A stretch of 64,000 bases of DNA from Mangrovibacter yixingensis (lineage in GTDB: Bacteria > Pseudomonadota > Gammaproteobacteria > Enterobacterales > Enterobacteriaceae), in contig NZ_JAIVKM010000001.1 of assembly GCF_020523985.1 (NCBI RefSeq), positions 620,001-684,000 on the forward strand, in the 5' to 3' direction. Each line of letters begins with the position of its first letter. Within the stretch, counting starts at the first letter, position 1. A program made the position numbers and the translations under genes. Below, piece after piece: positions 7,312 through 16,759 of this stretch. The notes below the pieces were generated by a model, which was not told where the DNA came from, ran no database searches, and saw only the letters and a program-made list of their open reading frames with translations.

Positions 7312-10300
7312 TGAAAAAAATAAAAAAGTGGCTAAAAGAAAATGACAGAGCTTATTGGCTTCTGGTCATCAGTGTCTTGCTCGCATTATGTCTTCTCTAT
7401 TATGTTGTTCATTTTTACCCGGGCTGGTTAGGGATTGTACGTGATACACCTTTGTGGAATAAATGGGAAGCTTATGCCAGAAATAGTGCTATTTTATTTT
7501 CCATTGCCAGTTTTTCTCTGTTTGTATTTTTTCATGAAAGAGGAAGAAATAAATTTGAGGCTAAGATAAATAGTATAACAGGAGATGATATAGCAATAGC
7601 CAGTAACGAAGGGTCAGCAGAGACTTCATGTGCTATAAATGTCGAAATTTGTGATTATCTACGAAATCGCTCCGGGCCATTCTGGCACCGCAAAGTCCGC
7701 CTGCTACTGATTACCGGTGATGACAGTGCTGTCAGTCGCCTGGTTCCTGGTCTTAAGGAAAACCAGTGGCTGGAATGCAACGGCACAGTGCTGATATACG
7801 GCGGTAACCTGGATAGCCTGCCTGATACTGAAACGTTTGATGCCCTGCGTAAACTGCGCCGCAGCCGCCCGTTGGACGCTATTATTCGGGTACTGGACAC
7901 CGACCAGGCTCTAACGCCCCAGCGCAGCGACACAGACCTGCGTAGCCTGGAAAAGATCAGTGAAATCCTGCGTTATTCTCCCCCTGTCTGGCTGTGGCAA
8001 CTGTGTGCCAGTGCATGGCCGCAAGAGGGCAGAGAACCACAGGCTGTGGGCGTAACCCTGCCACGCAATGCAATGCCGGATGACGTGAAAGCACAGCTAA
8101 ATGCGCTGTTGCCACAGTTACGCCAGCAAGGGGTGGCGCAGGTGGGAAGTAACTGGTCATATGATTTCTTGCTGCGTCTTGCATGGCAACTGGGGCAAGG
8201 GGGTAGCGAGCAATGGAAGGCTCAATTGCTCCCTTGGCTGCAAGGTGCATCATCGCGCATTTCACTAAGAGGGGTGATGTTCAGCCTGCCTGAGCCTGTG
8301 GAAAAAAATAATGGTAAGAAGAACCTTCCATTGCATCCTCATGCGCTGGTGTTGTCACCAACCTGGCAGGGGGTACTGAATGGTTGTGCGCGGGTACGTG
8401 GTTTCCGAGTGGGCCGCCCATGGGAGCCGGTACTTGCGTGGAGCCTGGCGGCTCTGTGCGCTGTCTGGTTCACCGGCCTGTTGATTTCAGCAACGGTTAA
8501 TTACCGCCATATTTCCAGTGTCGCGGCTCGGGCTCACTCTTTGAATGCAAATCCGCCAGTCTCTGATGAACAACTCACTGCTCTGCACGCCCTGCGTAAC
8601 GAAGCCGGGCGCTTGCAATACCACATCCAGCGGCGCGCGCCCTTGTACTGGCGTTTTGGTCTGGATCATAGCCAGCCTTTACTGGATGCGTTACTGCCTT
8701 ATTACGGCAGGGCGAATAACCACCTAATACGTGACTCGGCCAGCCAGGTGCTGGCACAGGCATTACGTACACTGGTGAATACCCCGCCAGATAGTAGCCA
8801 GCGAGCAGAACTGGCTAAATCAGGTTATGACCAACTAAAAGCCTGGCTGATGATGTCCCAGCCAGAACGGGTGGATGCAACTCTTTATGTCGAAGTAATG
8901 AAAAGCGTGCAGCCAACATTGCCCGGTGTGTCTTCTGGGTTATGGCAGGTACTGGCACCGGATTTATGGGAATTTTGGCTAACTTTGTTGCCATCTCAGC
9001 CCGGTTGGGCCATTACGCCGGACAATGCCTTGGTAACCTGGAGCCGCCAGGTGTTGTTACAGCAAGTGGGCCAGCGCAATGCGGAAAGTACACTCTATAA
9101 CGACATTTTGCTGGCCGTGCGGCGTAATGTGGCCGATGTCACACTGGAAGACATGACAAACGGCACAGAAGTAGGGCGATTATTCTCAACCCGGGAAGTG
9201 GTTCCGGGAATGTTTACCCGCCAGGCTTGGGAAAATAGTGTTGCCCAGGCCATTGACCGGGCAGCAAATGCACGGCGAGAAGAAATTGACTGGGTCCTGA
9301 GTGATGGGCGGAACAGTGTGTCGGAAGACATTACGGCTGAAGCGCTGAAAACCCGGCTGACACAGCGGTATTTTACTGATTTCGCTGGGGCCTGGCTGAA
9401 TTTTCTCAACAGCCTTCAACTGACCCCAGCAAACACAATTGCCGATGTTACCGACCAACTGACACTGATAAGTGATGTGCGCCAGTCTCCGGTTATTGCT
9501 CTGATGAATACACTTGCCTGGCAGGGGCAAACAGGCCGACAGGGGGAAGGATTGTCAGGCATTCTTTTACGCCCGGTTAAGAATCTGACTGGCGGCCAGC
9601 GGCCTGTTATTGACCAACTTGCCGCTGAACCGCAAGGGCCTCTGGATGATACTTTTGCTCCCCTGTTGGCGCTGGCAGGTATTTCTGGTGGTTCCAGTGT
9701 GATAACGGCAGACAGCAGTTTAAGCCTGCAAACATGGCTAACGCGTATTACACGAGTGCGCCTGCGCCTGCAACAAGTGGCTGCAGCGCCAGACCCACAG
9801 GAAATGATGCAGTCCCTGGCTCAAACTGTGTTTCAGGGAAAAAGTGTGGATCTGACAGATACGCGCCAGTATGGCAGCCTGATGGCCGCGAGCCTTGGGG
9901 AAGAGTGGAGCGGTTTTGGCCGCACGGTATTTGTGGAGCCTCTGACTCGGGCATGGGAATCGGTTTTGCACCCGTCAGCCATAAGCCTGAATGGCCACTG
10001 GAAACGCTCTGTGGTGGCCGACTGGCAGACAGCTTTTGGTGGGCGTTACCCAATGGCCGACAGCAAAAGTGAGGTATCACTGCCAATGCTGGCGGAATTT
10101 ATTCGTGCTGATAATGGGCGGATTGACCGTTTCTTGTCCACACAACTGGGGGGTGTCTTGCATAAGGAGGGCAGCCGGTGGGTGCCAGATAGTGCTAACA
10201 GCCAGGGGCTGACATTCAACCCAGACTTTCTGGATGCGGTAAACCAACTGAGCCAGTTAGCCGCGATTCTGTTTACCGATGGCCAGCAAGGTATTCGCTT

Positions 10301-10754
10301 TGAACTACAAGCGCGCCCGTCACCAGAAGTGGTGGAAACTCGCCTGAACATTGATGGGCAACAACTGCACTATTTTAACCAAATGGCCGACTGGCATACT
10401 TTCCGCTGGCCGGGGGAAACATACCAACCCGGGCTGATGCTGACATGGGCATCAACCCGGGCCGGTACTCGTCTGTTTGGTGATTATACCGGCACTTGGG
10501 GGCTGGTTCGTTGGCTGGAACAGGGAACCAGTAAGCCTCTTAGCCGCAGTGAGTGGATGATGAGTTTCACAGCGCCGGATGGCCGGAAGCTGGAGTGGGT
10601 ATTACGTTCACAACTGGGAAAAGGGCCATTAGCTCTATTGTCATTGCGTGGTTTTCGGCTGCCAGAACAGATATTTACCGTGGGGAAATATACTTCCGGG
10701 CAATATTCACCTCAAGACAGCACCATAGTATTACAACAAGGAATTGAAGAATGA
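7311..10754 (+). CDS. tssM: T6SS inner-membrane complex protein TssM (IcmF)
   Basis: 1147 residues, a normal TssM length. TssM spans the inner membrane and with TssL and TssJ forms the trans-envelope complex that docks the T6SS baseplate. Two hydrophobic segments are near the N-terminus (~15-35 and 57-75) and a third at ~373-397. A cytoplasmic domain lies between them and a ~750-residue periplasmic domain follows. The cytoplasmic domain has 'LLLITGDDSAVSRLV' at ~122-136, where some TssM proteins carry a Walker A loop. There is no GKT/S here, so ATP binding is unlikely. Bases 7311-7650 are AT-rich and the rest is not. It overlaps tssA by four bases (ATGA). Confidence 0.92.
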   Translation: MKKIKKWLKENDRAYWLLVISVLLALCLLYYVVHFYPGWLGIVRDTPLWNKWEAYARNSAILFSIASFSLFVFFHERGRNKFEAKINSITGDDIAIASNEGSAETSCAINVEICDYLRNRSGPFWHRKVRLLLITGDDSAVSRLVPGLKENQWLECNGTVLIYGGNLDSLPDTETFDALRKLRRSRPLDAIIRVLDTDQALTPQRSDTDLRSLEKISEILRYSPPVWLWQLCASAWPQEGREPQAVGVTLPRNAMPDDVKAQLNALLPQLRQQGVAQVGSNWSYDFLLRLAWQLGQGGSEQWKAQLLPWLQGASSRISLRGVMFSLPEPVEKNNGKKNLPLHPHALVLSPTWQGVLNGCARVRGFRVGRPWEPVLAWSLAALCAVWFTGLLISATVNYRHISSVAARAHSLNANPPVSDEQLTALHALRNEAGRLQYHIQRRAPLYWRFGLDHSQPLLDALLPYYGRANNHLIRDSASQVLAQALRTLVNTPPDSSQRAELAKSGYDQLKAWLMMSQPERVDATLYVEVMKSVQPTLPGVSSGLWQVLAPDLWEFWLTLLPSQPGWAITPDNALVTWSRQVLLQQVGQRNAESTLYNDILLAVRRNVADVTLEDMTNGTEVGRLFSTREVVPGMFTRQAWENSVAQAIDRAANARREEIDWVLSDGRNSVSEDITAEALKTRLTQRYFTDFAGAWLNFLNSLQLTPANTIADVTDQLTLISDVRQSPVIALMNTLAWQGQTGRQGEGLSGILLRPVKNLTGGQRPVIDQLAAEPQGPLDDTFAPLLALAGISGGSSVITADSSLSLQTWLTRITRVRLRLQQVAAAPDPQEMMQSLAQTVFQGKSVDLTDTRQYGSLMAASLGEEWSGFGRTVFVEPLTRAWESVLHPSAISLNGHWKRSVVADWQTAFGGRYPMADSKSEVSLPMLAEFIRADNGRIDRFLSTQLGGVLHKEGSRWVPDSANSQGLTFNPDFLDAVNQLSQLAAILFTDGQQGIRFELQARPSPEVVETRLNIDGQQLHYFNQMADWHTFRWPGETYQPGLMLTWASTRAGTRLFGDYTGTWGLVRWLEQGTSKPLSRSEWMMSFTAPDGRKLEWVLRSQLGKGPLALLSLRGFRLPEQIFTVGKYTSGQYSPQDSTIVLQQGIEE

Positions 10755-12346
10755 GTGCCCTCCAGAATCTTATTTCCGCCTGTGAAACAGATGAAAATAC
10801 TCTACGAGCGAAAACCCTGGCACATATTGTTAACTGGGAACGTTGGCTTAAACCTCTCAGCGATAACGAACCCACAGGGGGAGACTCTGGTTACGACGAT
10901 GATTTCCAGATGGTGCGGAATGAAGTTAACAAGCTTACAGGCATAGATACCACCCTGATTTGCCAACTGGCTGAAAAGCTACTTACCAATACCAGTAAAG
11001 ATCTGAGAGTGATCACGTTTTATGTCTGGGCTCGCTTACACCAGGATGGTGAAAGCGGGTTTGCAGAAGGGCTTGAATTGCTGGCCGGTATGCTTGAACG
11101 GTATGGCTCCCGTTTACACCCTTTACGAGAACGCACCAGAAAATCTGCGCTCGAATGGTTAACCAGCCGCAAGATTATGGACAGCCTTTTGCTGTACCCC
11201 GAAGTGGATATGGCTGTAATGCCACGCATTACCGGGGCATTACTGTTGGTGGAACAGGCTATTCAACAGTTAGATGAGCCATCCCGACCGGTATTGGCAC
11301 CTCTCTACCAGGGGTTAAACCAGCGCCTGGAACAAAGTGGAGGGGCTAATAGCCTTGTGCCACAAAATAGCCGTGAAGAGGGGAGTTCACCACCCGTAAC
11401 ACGCTCTTCAGCGCCATCAATTTCCTCGGTATCTTCTGGAAGGGATCTTCTTGATCAAGCTAAAGTGCTGGTCGCCTACTTACGTGAGCAACCTGGTGGC
11501 TGGCTTGCAGGGCATCACCTGATAAAAAGTGTGCGTTGGGATACGCTGGCAACCTTACCTCCACTGGACTCAGCAGGCCGTACACGTCTGGTACCACCAA
11601 AACCAGATAACCGGGCACACTTGAAGCGCTTGTATCTGCAGCAAAGCTGGAGTGAATTACTTGAGCGTGCAGATAATTTGCTGGGGCAGGGGGTTAATCA
11701 CCTGTGGCTTGATGTGCAGTGGTATATCTGGCAAGCCTTGCTCAAAATAGATGACGACACTGTTCGTGCCGATATTATTTGCCGCGACCTGCAGGGGTTG
11801 CTTTCCCGGCTTCCTGGGTTAGAAACCCTGGCATTTGACGACGGTACCCCTTTTGCCGACGAAGTCACATTGAACTGGATTAATGCCAATGTGCTGGATG
11901 ATGGTAATAGCTGGAAAGAAGAACCGGTTAATGCACCAGACTTATCCGGCGATGCAGTACTGGCTCTTGAGGCAGAAGTGATACAGCTCGCAGACACCGA
12001 AGGCGTTGAAACGGCATTAAACTGGTTGCAATGCCGCCCTGGCTTTTCTTCTGCTAAGGACCGGTGGATGGTTCGCCTGCTAATGGCAAGAGTAGCTGAA
12101 CAGTACAATAAAAATGAGCTGGCATTACATTTGTTAAGTGACCTGGACAACCGCGCCAGTGCTCTCACTCTGGATCACTGGATACCCGAACTTATGTTTG
12201 AAGTTAAAGCCCGCTGGGTAAGGTTACTCAGAGCAAAAGCTGGGCGTAATGACGTCGATAAATTGCGCCTTCAGGCTGATATGGACGCCCTGTTATCCGG
12301 GTTGATTGCACTGGATCCTGCTCGTGCTGCAGTATTATGCAATTGA
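10751..12346 (+). CDS. tssA: T6SS baseplate/sheath-assembly protein TssA
   Basis: 531 residues with an ImpA-type N-terminal domain: the 'PLSDNEPTGGDSGYDDDF' motif at ~36-53 and the helical region ending in 'RLHPLRERTRKSALEWL'. A Ser/Pro-rich linker sits at ~200-230, followed by a helical C-terminal region of the VasJ type. TssA primes baseplate and sheath polymerisation. The start overlaps the tssM stop (ATGA). A second ImpA-family gene at 16760 has a membrane anchor and a different role. The stop is at 12344-12346, and PAAR follows after 34 bases. Confidence 0.88.
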   Translation: MSALQNLISACETDENTLRAKTLAHIVNWERWLKPLSDNEPTGGDSGYDDDFQMVRNEVNKLTGIDTTLICQLAEKLLTNTSKDLRVITFYVWARLHQDGESGFAEGLELLAGMLERYGSRLHPLRERTRKSALEWLTSRKIMDSLLLYPEVDMAVMPRITGALLLVEQAIQQLDEPSRPVLAPLYQGLNQRLEQSGGANSLVPQNSREEGSSPPVTRSSAPSISSVSSGRDLLDQAKVLVAYLREQPGGWLAGHHLIKSVRWDTLATLPPLDSAGRTRLVPPKPDNRAHLKRLYLQQSWSELLERADNLLGQGVNHLWLDVQWYIWQALLKIDDDTVRADIICRDLQGLLSRLPGLETLAFDDGTPFADEVTLNWINANVLDDGNSWKEEPVNAPDLSGDAVLALEAEVIQLADTEGVETALNWLQCRPGFSSAKDRWMVRLLMARVAEQYNKNELALHLLSDLDNRASALTLDHWIPELMFEVKARWVRLLRAKAGRNDVDKLRLQADMDALLSGLIALDPARAAVLCN

Positions 12347-12380
12347 ATAATCAGATGAGTAATTAAAGGAGAGACTCGTT

Positions 12381-12656
12381 ATGGCTAAAGGTCATTATCT
12401 GGTAATGGGAGATATAACAACCTGCGGTGGGAAAATTATAGGAGGCGCAACGGACCACAAGTTGTTTGGTATGCCGGTTGCGTGTGAGGGAGATAAAGTC
12501 TCTTGTGGTCGCTCTCCTTTTATTTACGTAATTCAGGGAGGAGTAATAAATGATACTCTCCATGGGCGTAAGCTTGCCGGTACCATTGAGAGTGTAAGTT
12601 CCTGCCCTTGTAAAGCCCGATTTATCCCTTCTGTGGTACAAGATACTTATGAGTAA
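12381..12656 (+). CDS. PAAR-domain spike-tip protein
   Basis: 91 residues, consisting only of a PAAR domain: glycine-rich repeats, 'MGDITTCGGKIIGGATDH' near the start, and conserved cysteine/histidine positions. PAAR proteins cap the VgrG trimer and sharpen the T6SS tip. There is no C-terminal extension, so it is structural and not a toxin-bearing PAAR. AAGGAGAGAC upstream is a good ribosome site. Confidence 0.9.
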   Translation: MAKGHYLVMGDITTCGGKIIGGATDHKLFGMPVACEGDKVSCGRSPFIYVIQGGVINDTLHGRKLAGTIESVSSCPCKARFIPSVVQDTYE

Positions 12657-12949
12657 ATTAGCTGGGTGTTATTATATAATTGATTTAGTTGCTGCGTGAT
12701 TTATAAATAAAAATTAATCTCAATATTTTTATTCGCTCTCTCTTAAGTTACAGGGGGGTTAATGTCGCCTTTTGGTTTGTATTAATACACATAAAAATGA
12801 AAAGTGGCATTGCCTGCTATGATGTTTGGATAAATAGCTTTTATAAAAATATTAAAGGTGAAGGGCGGAGTAAGTGATTTATTTACATCCAAAGTTCTGA
12901 CAAAGATATTTGGTATTAACTTTTAGTAATTATTTAAGTAGAAAATATT
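12657..12949. other. AT-rich intergenic region, PAAR to tssF
   Basis: 293 bases with no convincing reading frame. It is rich in runs of A and T. It may carry a promoter for tssF onward, but I cannot point to a clear -35/-10 pair. The tssF start has only a weak ribosome site (TAGAAAATATT). Confidence 0.4.
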
Positions 12950-14704
12950 ATGGATGATTTAACCCTGCGTTATTACGACGCTGAAATGCGTTACCTGCAA
13001 GAAGCGGGTGAAGAATTTGCCAAGGCTTACCCGGACCGGGCGGCCATGCTTAATCTTGATAAATCCGGCGCCCGTGATCCCTATGTCGAACGCTTGTTTG
13101 AAGGGTTCGCATTTTTAATGGGGCGGTTGCGGGAAAAACTGGATGATGACTTGCCCGAACTCACAGAAGGGCTGGTCAGCTTGTTGTGGCCCCATTACCT
13201 GCGCACGATTCCTTCGCTATCCATTGTTGAGTTTTCCCCAGACTGGCGCGAAATGAAGGAAAGGCACCAGATCCGTAAAGGTTTTGAAGTGCTTTCCCGG
13301 CCAATAGGCGAAAAGGCAACCCAGTGCTGCTACACCACTACCCGCGAACTTGGCCTGTACCCACTTTCGCTGGAAAAGGTCTCTTTGAAAACTAATCAGA
13401 ATGGATGTTCAGTCATTAATTTCCGCTTCAGTTGCAGTAACCTTGCAGACTGGAGCCAGATTAACCTGAGTGAACTGCCGCTTTATTTTAATGCTGATGC
13501 CCCGCTGGCCTGTGCTATGCACGAAGCATTTACCATGAATGTGGACCGGATGCGGTTGCACTTATCAGATGGCAGTGAAATACGTGAATTTGACGGCTAT
13601 TTTACGGCTCATGGTTTTGATGATGAGGATTGCCTGTGGTCAAAAGGCACCAGTAGTTTCAGCGGCTATCAGCTATTGCTTGAATATTTCACCTTCCGTG
13701 AGAAGTTTATGTTCAGTGGTTTGCGTGGTCTGGATTCCATCCAGTTCCCACCTGATTTGCAGTGGTTCGAAATTGAAGTTCTTCTGGCTCAGCGGTGGGA
13801 GCATGATTTCAGTTTTAGCGAAAAACATATACGCATGAACTGTGTACCCGTTATTAATTTGTTTCGGCTGGAGTCAGACCCGCTCAATATAAATTCTTTG
13901 CAAACGGAATACCTGTTAACGCCAATGCGGATTCAGGACGGGTACACAGAGATTTACGCGGTCGATGTGGTGACCTCATCCAGTTCACATTCCTATGTGC
14001 CATTCTCAAGCTTTCGTCATAAAGGCGGCATGATGTGCCATGAGGCACCTGAGTATTACTATCATACCCGGGTTCGCCGTGGCCCATCTGGTTTGCATAA
14101 CACCTGGCTGATTCTGGGCGGGGAGGCATTTGATAACCATACTGTCCCAGATGATGAAAGCCTGTCTCTCACACTAACCGGGACGAATGGGCAACTGCCA
14201 CGCCGGGCGTTGCAAAGCACAGTGCTGGATACAGTAATGAGAGCGACTGATGTCAGTGTCACTGTAACCAATCTGTGTGCTCCTACACTACCCGTTTACC
14301 CTCCAGAGCAAGACCGTTTTCACTGGCGTATCCTCAGCCATCTCGGCAGTAGCTTTTTGTCCATGATGGAGGACGCGGAGGTCTTGCGCGGCACATTGGC
14401 GCTTTACGAATGGACTGGCAGCGAGATGAATCGACGGCGGCTGGAAGCCATTATTCATGTTAAGCATTCTGAAACCGAACGTTTTGAACAAGGTTACCTG
14501 GTTCGTGGTGTGCAAATTGATGTAACGCTGGACAGCCATGGTTTCGCCGGAAGAGGTGACATATGCCTGTTTGGTGAGATGTTAAGTCGTTTTTTTGCCT
14601 TGTATACCGACATCTATCTGTTTAATCGCCTAATAATCACTCTGCAACCAACCGGAGAGCGCCTGGAATGGGAAGAGAAACACAGCCGTCGCATTCCAGG
14701 CTGA
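12950..14704 (+). CDS. tssF: T6SS baseplate wedge protein TssF
   Basis: 584 residues. The N-terminus 'DDLTLRYYDAEMRYLQEAGEEFAKAYPDRA' followed by 'DPYVERLFEGFAFLMGRLREKLDDDLPELTEGL' is the hallmark of TssF (VasA/ImpG). It forms the wedge of the T6SS baseplate with TssE, TssG and TssK. Its end overlaps tssG by 37 bases, as is usual for this pair. Confidence 0.95.
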   Translation: MDDLTLRYYDAEMRYLQEAGEEFAKAYPDRAAMLNLDKSGARDPYVERLFEGFAFLMGRLREKLDDDLPELTEGLVSLLWPHYLRTIPSLSIVEFSPDWREMKERHQIRKGFEVLSRPIGEKATQCCYTTTRELGLYPLSLEKVSLKTNQNGCSVINFRFSCSNLADWSQINLSELPLYFNADAPLACAMHEAFTMNVDRMRLHLSDGSEIREFDGYFTAHGFDDEDCLWSKGTSSFSGYQLLLEYFTFREKFMFSGLRGLDSIQFPPDLQWFEIEVLLAQRWEHDFSFSEKHIRMNCVPVINLFRLESDPLNINSLQTEYLLTPMRIQDGYTEIYAVDVVTSSSSHSYVPFSSFRHKGGMMCHEAPEYYYHTRVRRGPSGLHNTWLILGGEAFDNHTVPDDESLSLTLTGTNGQLPRRALQSTVLDTVMRATDVSVTVTNLCAPTLPVYPPEQDRFHWRILSHLGSSFLSMMEDAEVLRGTLALYEWTGSEMNRRRLEAIIHVKHSETERFEQGYLVRGVQIDVTLDSHGFAGRGDICLFGEMLSRFFALYTDIYLFNRLIITLQPTGERLEWEEKHSRRIPG

Positions 14705-15753
14705 GCCCGCGTCTGGAAAAAGAACTGAACCGGATTAATTTCTATCGATTCTGTCAGCTACTGGAAAAAAAACGGCCAGGTAGCCCACCATTAGGTTCCA
14801 CCAACCATCCGGTAGATGACCCGGTACGTTTTTGCCCTCATCCCGGTATGGGATTCCCGGTCAGTGAACTAAAACGTGTGGAGTATGATGAAGAAGTCAG
14901 TGCTAATCCTCCTGTTATTCGTACCACGTTTATGGGCCTGTATGGTGTTGATTCGCCATTGCCAACTGCGTATCTCGATGACATCACGCAAAAACGTGAA
15001 GGCCATGAGGCACTACAAGGCTTTTTGGATATATTCAACCACCGCATTCTCACTCAGTTTTACCGCATTTGGCGTAAATATTCTTATCCGGCGTCCTTTG
15101 AACCTGGCGGAACAGACAATATCTCGCAGTCATTATTAGGGTTAGTTGGCTTAGGTATACCTGGTATGGCGAAGCATATTGGCACGCCTGTATCGCGGTT
15201 TTTAGCGCTGTTAGGCATGTTGCGCCAACCAGGTAAAACCCAGGAAGGGATTCGGGCGTTGGTGGCACTGCTGGCACCTGAAACCAGAGCGAAAGTAAGC
15301 CCTTATTGCCTGCGCCCTGTAGAAATAAGCCATCCGCTGGGTTTTTGTAACGGCGACGATATTTTGTTGGATGGCAATATGCCGCTGGGTGATGAAGTTA
15401 TGGATGCAAGTAGCCAGCTATTAATAACACTTAACACGGAAAATCCCCTGGAGGCCCAGAGTTGGAGGCCTGATGGCCAGTTGTATCAAGACTTCCTGGT
15501 TATGTTGCGTGTTTATCTCGGATGGCGCTTTAAGGCAAAAATTCAACTGACGGTTTGCACTGAAGCATTGGGGATGCCCCCTCTGGGCGATGCGCCATTG
15601 TGGCTGGGCATAAATGGCGTGCTGGGCGTTGAAGGGGATAACGTGCCTGGGGATATCCCGCCAACTTTTACCACTGAACTTGGCTATTACTATGGCCTGC
15701 AACCCGCAACACAACGAGAAGGAAACCGACGTGTCAGGTACCAATTTAAGTAG
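14668..15753 (+). CDS. tssG: T6SS baseplate wedge protein TssG
   Basis: 361 residues. The start region 'NRINFYRFCQLLE' and 'RFCPHPGMGFPVSEL' fit TssG (VasB/ImpH), as does 'FMGLYGVDSPLPTAYLDDI'. TssG bridges TssF and TssK. The gene overlaps tssF at its start and tssJ at its end. Confidence 0.94.
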   Translation: MGRETQPSHSRLSPRLEKELNRINFYRFCQLLEKKRPGSPPLGSTNHPVDDPVRFCPHPGMGFPVSELKRVEYDEEVSANPPVIRTTFMGLYGVDSPLPTAYLDDITQKREGHEALQGFLDIFNHRILTQFYRIWRKYSYPASFEPGGTDNISQSLLGLVGLGIPGMAKHIGTPVSRFLALLGMLRQPGKTQEGIRALVALLAPETRAKVSPYCLRPVEISHPLGFCNGDDILLDGNMPLGDEVMDASSQLLITLNTENPLEAQSWRPDGQLYQDFLVMLRVYLGWRFKAKIQLTVCTEALGMPPLGDAPLWLGINGVLGVEGDNVPGDIPPTFTTELGYYYGLQPATQREGNRRVRYQFK

Positions 15754-16273
15754 CAAATTTTTCTGGATAGTGCCGGTGTTGGCATTTAGCCTGGTTGGGT
15801 GTGGTTTAACACAAAGTGTGGCCGATGGGAGTAAATCTGTATTTAACGCAGTTTTTTACAAACAGATCAAAGTGCTGCACCTGGATTTTACGGCTCGCGA
15901 AGCACTTAACACCGATTCACGAGAGAACCACTCACTTTCGGAGCCTGTCGTTGTGCGGGTCTATCAACTCAAAGACAGCCAGGAATTTGAAAAGATAGTT
16001 TATGAACAATTGCTTCGTGATGGTGAAAACAGCCTTAAAGAGGACTTACTGGTAACCCGCGATGTGGTGGTTAAGCCCGGCGGTGATGCCATGTTAGATG
16101 TCCCTCTTGAAGCCGGAGCCAAATTTGTGGGTATTGCGGGGCTGTTTCGCAATCCAGATAAAACAGCTAACAATTGGAAACTCATCATTCAGCGTGAGTC
16201 CCTATCAGTAGATAAAGCACGCATAATCGAGTTGGGTACGAACAGTCTGCGGTTATTACCCGTTAAGGATTAG
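15731..16273 (+). CDS. tssJ: T6SS outer-membrane lipoprotein TssJ
   Basis: 180 residues from a GTG start at 15731, chosen because AGAAGGAAA lies just upstream and because it places a lipoprotein signal (hydrophobic core, then L-V-G-C at residues 21-24) at the N-terminus. An upstream in-frame ATG at 15614 would add 39 residues inside tssG and bury the signal. Gly at +2 after the lipid-bearing Cys predicts the outer membrane. The mature part has the transthyretin-like TssJ pattern, including 'LSEPVVVRVYQLKD'. TssJ holds the periplasmic end of TssM. Confidence 0.92.
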   Translation: MSGTNLSSKFFWIVPVLAFSLVGCGLTQSVADGSKSVFNAVFYKQIKVLHLDFTAREALNTDSRENHSLSEPVVVRVYQLKDSQEFEKIVYEQLLRDGENSLKEDLLVTRDVVVKPGGDAMLDVPLEAGAKFVGIAGLFRNPDKTANNWKLIIQRESLSVDKARIIELGTNSLRLLPVKD

Positions 16274-16275
16274 TA

Positions 16276-16731
16276 ATGCAAAGGAAACATCGATCACCTT
16301 CTCTTTATGAGATTCTCAGCGGTAATTTTAACAGCGGTTTGGACTTGTTTCAGGTGAGTGAGGAAAACCAGGTTATTTTGTCTGTGCTGGACAACATGCA
16401 GCGAATCCTTAACTGCCGGGCAGGTACACTGGCGCACTTACCAGACTATGGATTACCTGACATGGCGGATATCCTTCAGGGAATGCCGGGGACGGCTCAC
16501 CAGCTAATGCGCACTCTCTCCGCTGTTTTGCTTAAATATGAGCCTCGCCTGAAAAAGATTGCTGTAGTGATGCTGGCACAGGTGCAACCTGGTGAACTGC
16601 GTTATGCCATTGATGCTGAACTGAAAGATATTGGCCTGGTGCGCTATGGCACACAGTTTATGCCTGAAGGTAAGGTGCTGCTCAGGCACTTGAAACAACA
16701 GCAATTTATTACCAACTCGCCTGGTTTTTAA
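16276..16731 (+). CDS. tssE: T6SS baseplate protein TssE (gp25-like)
   Basis: 151 residues. It has the gp25-like lysozyme-fold pattern 'ILNCRAGTLAHLPDYGLPD' at ~43-61 and a conserved Arg/Glu pair, as in phage baseplate protein gp25. It connects the baseplate to the sheath. The start lies two bases after the tssJ stop, so translation is probably coupled. Confidence 0.93.
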   Translation: MQRKHRSPSLYEILSGNFNSGLDLFQVSEENQVILSVLDNMQRILNCRAGTLAHLPDYGLPDMADILQGMPGTAHQLMRTLSAVLLKYEPRLKKIAVVMLAQVQPGELRYAIDAELKDIGLVRYGTQFMPEGKVLLRHLKQQQFITNSPGF

Positions 16732-16759
16732 GTTTTTTCACCACTGACGGAACAGACTT

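Noticed and set aside
12363-12641. - strand frame opposite the PAAR gene
   Set aside because: Shadow of the PAAR gene; the + strand product has a clear PAAR pattern.
15614-15730. Upstream ATG start for tssJ
   Set aside because: It would lie wholly inside tssG and place 39 extra residues before the lipoprotein signal.
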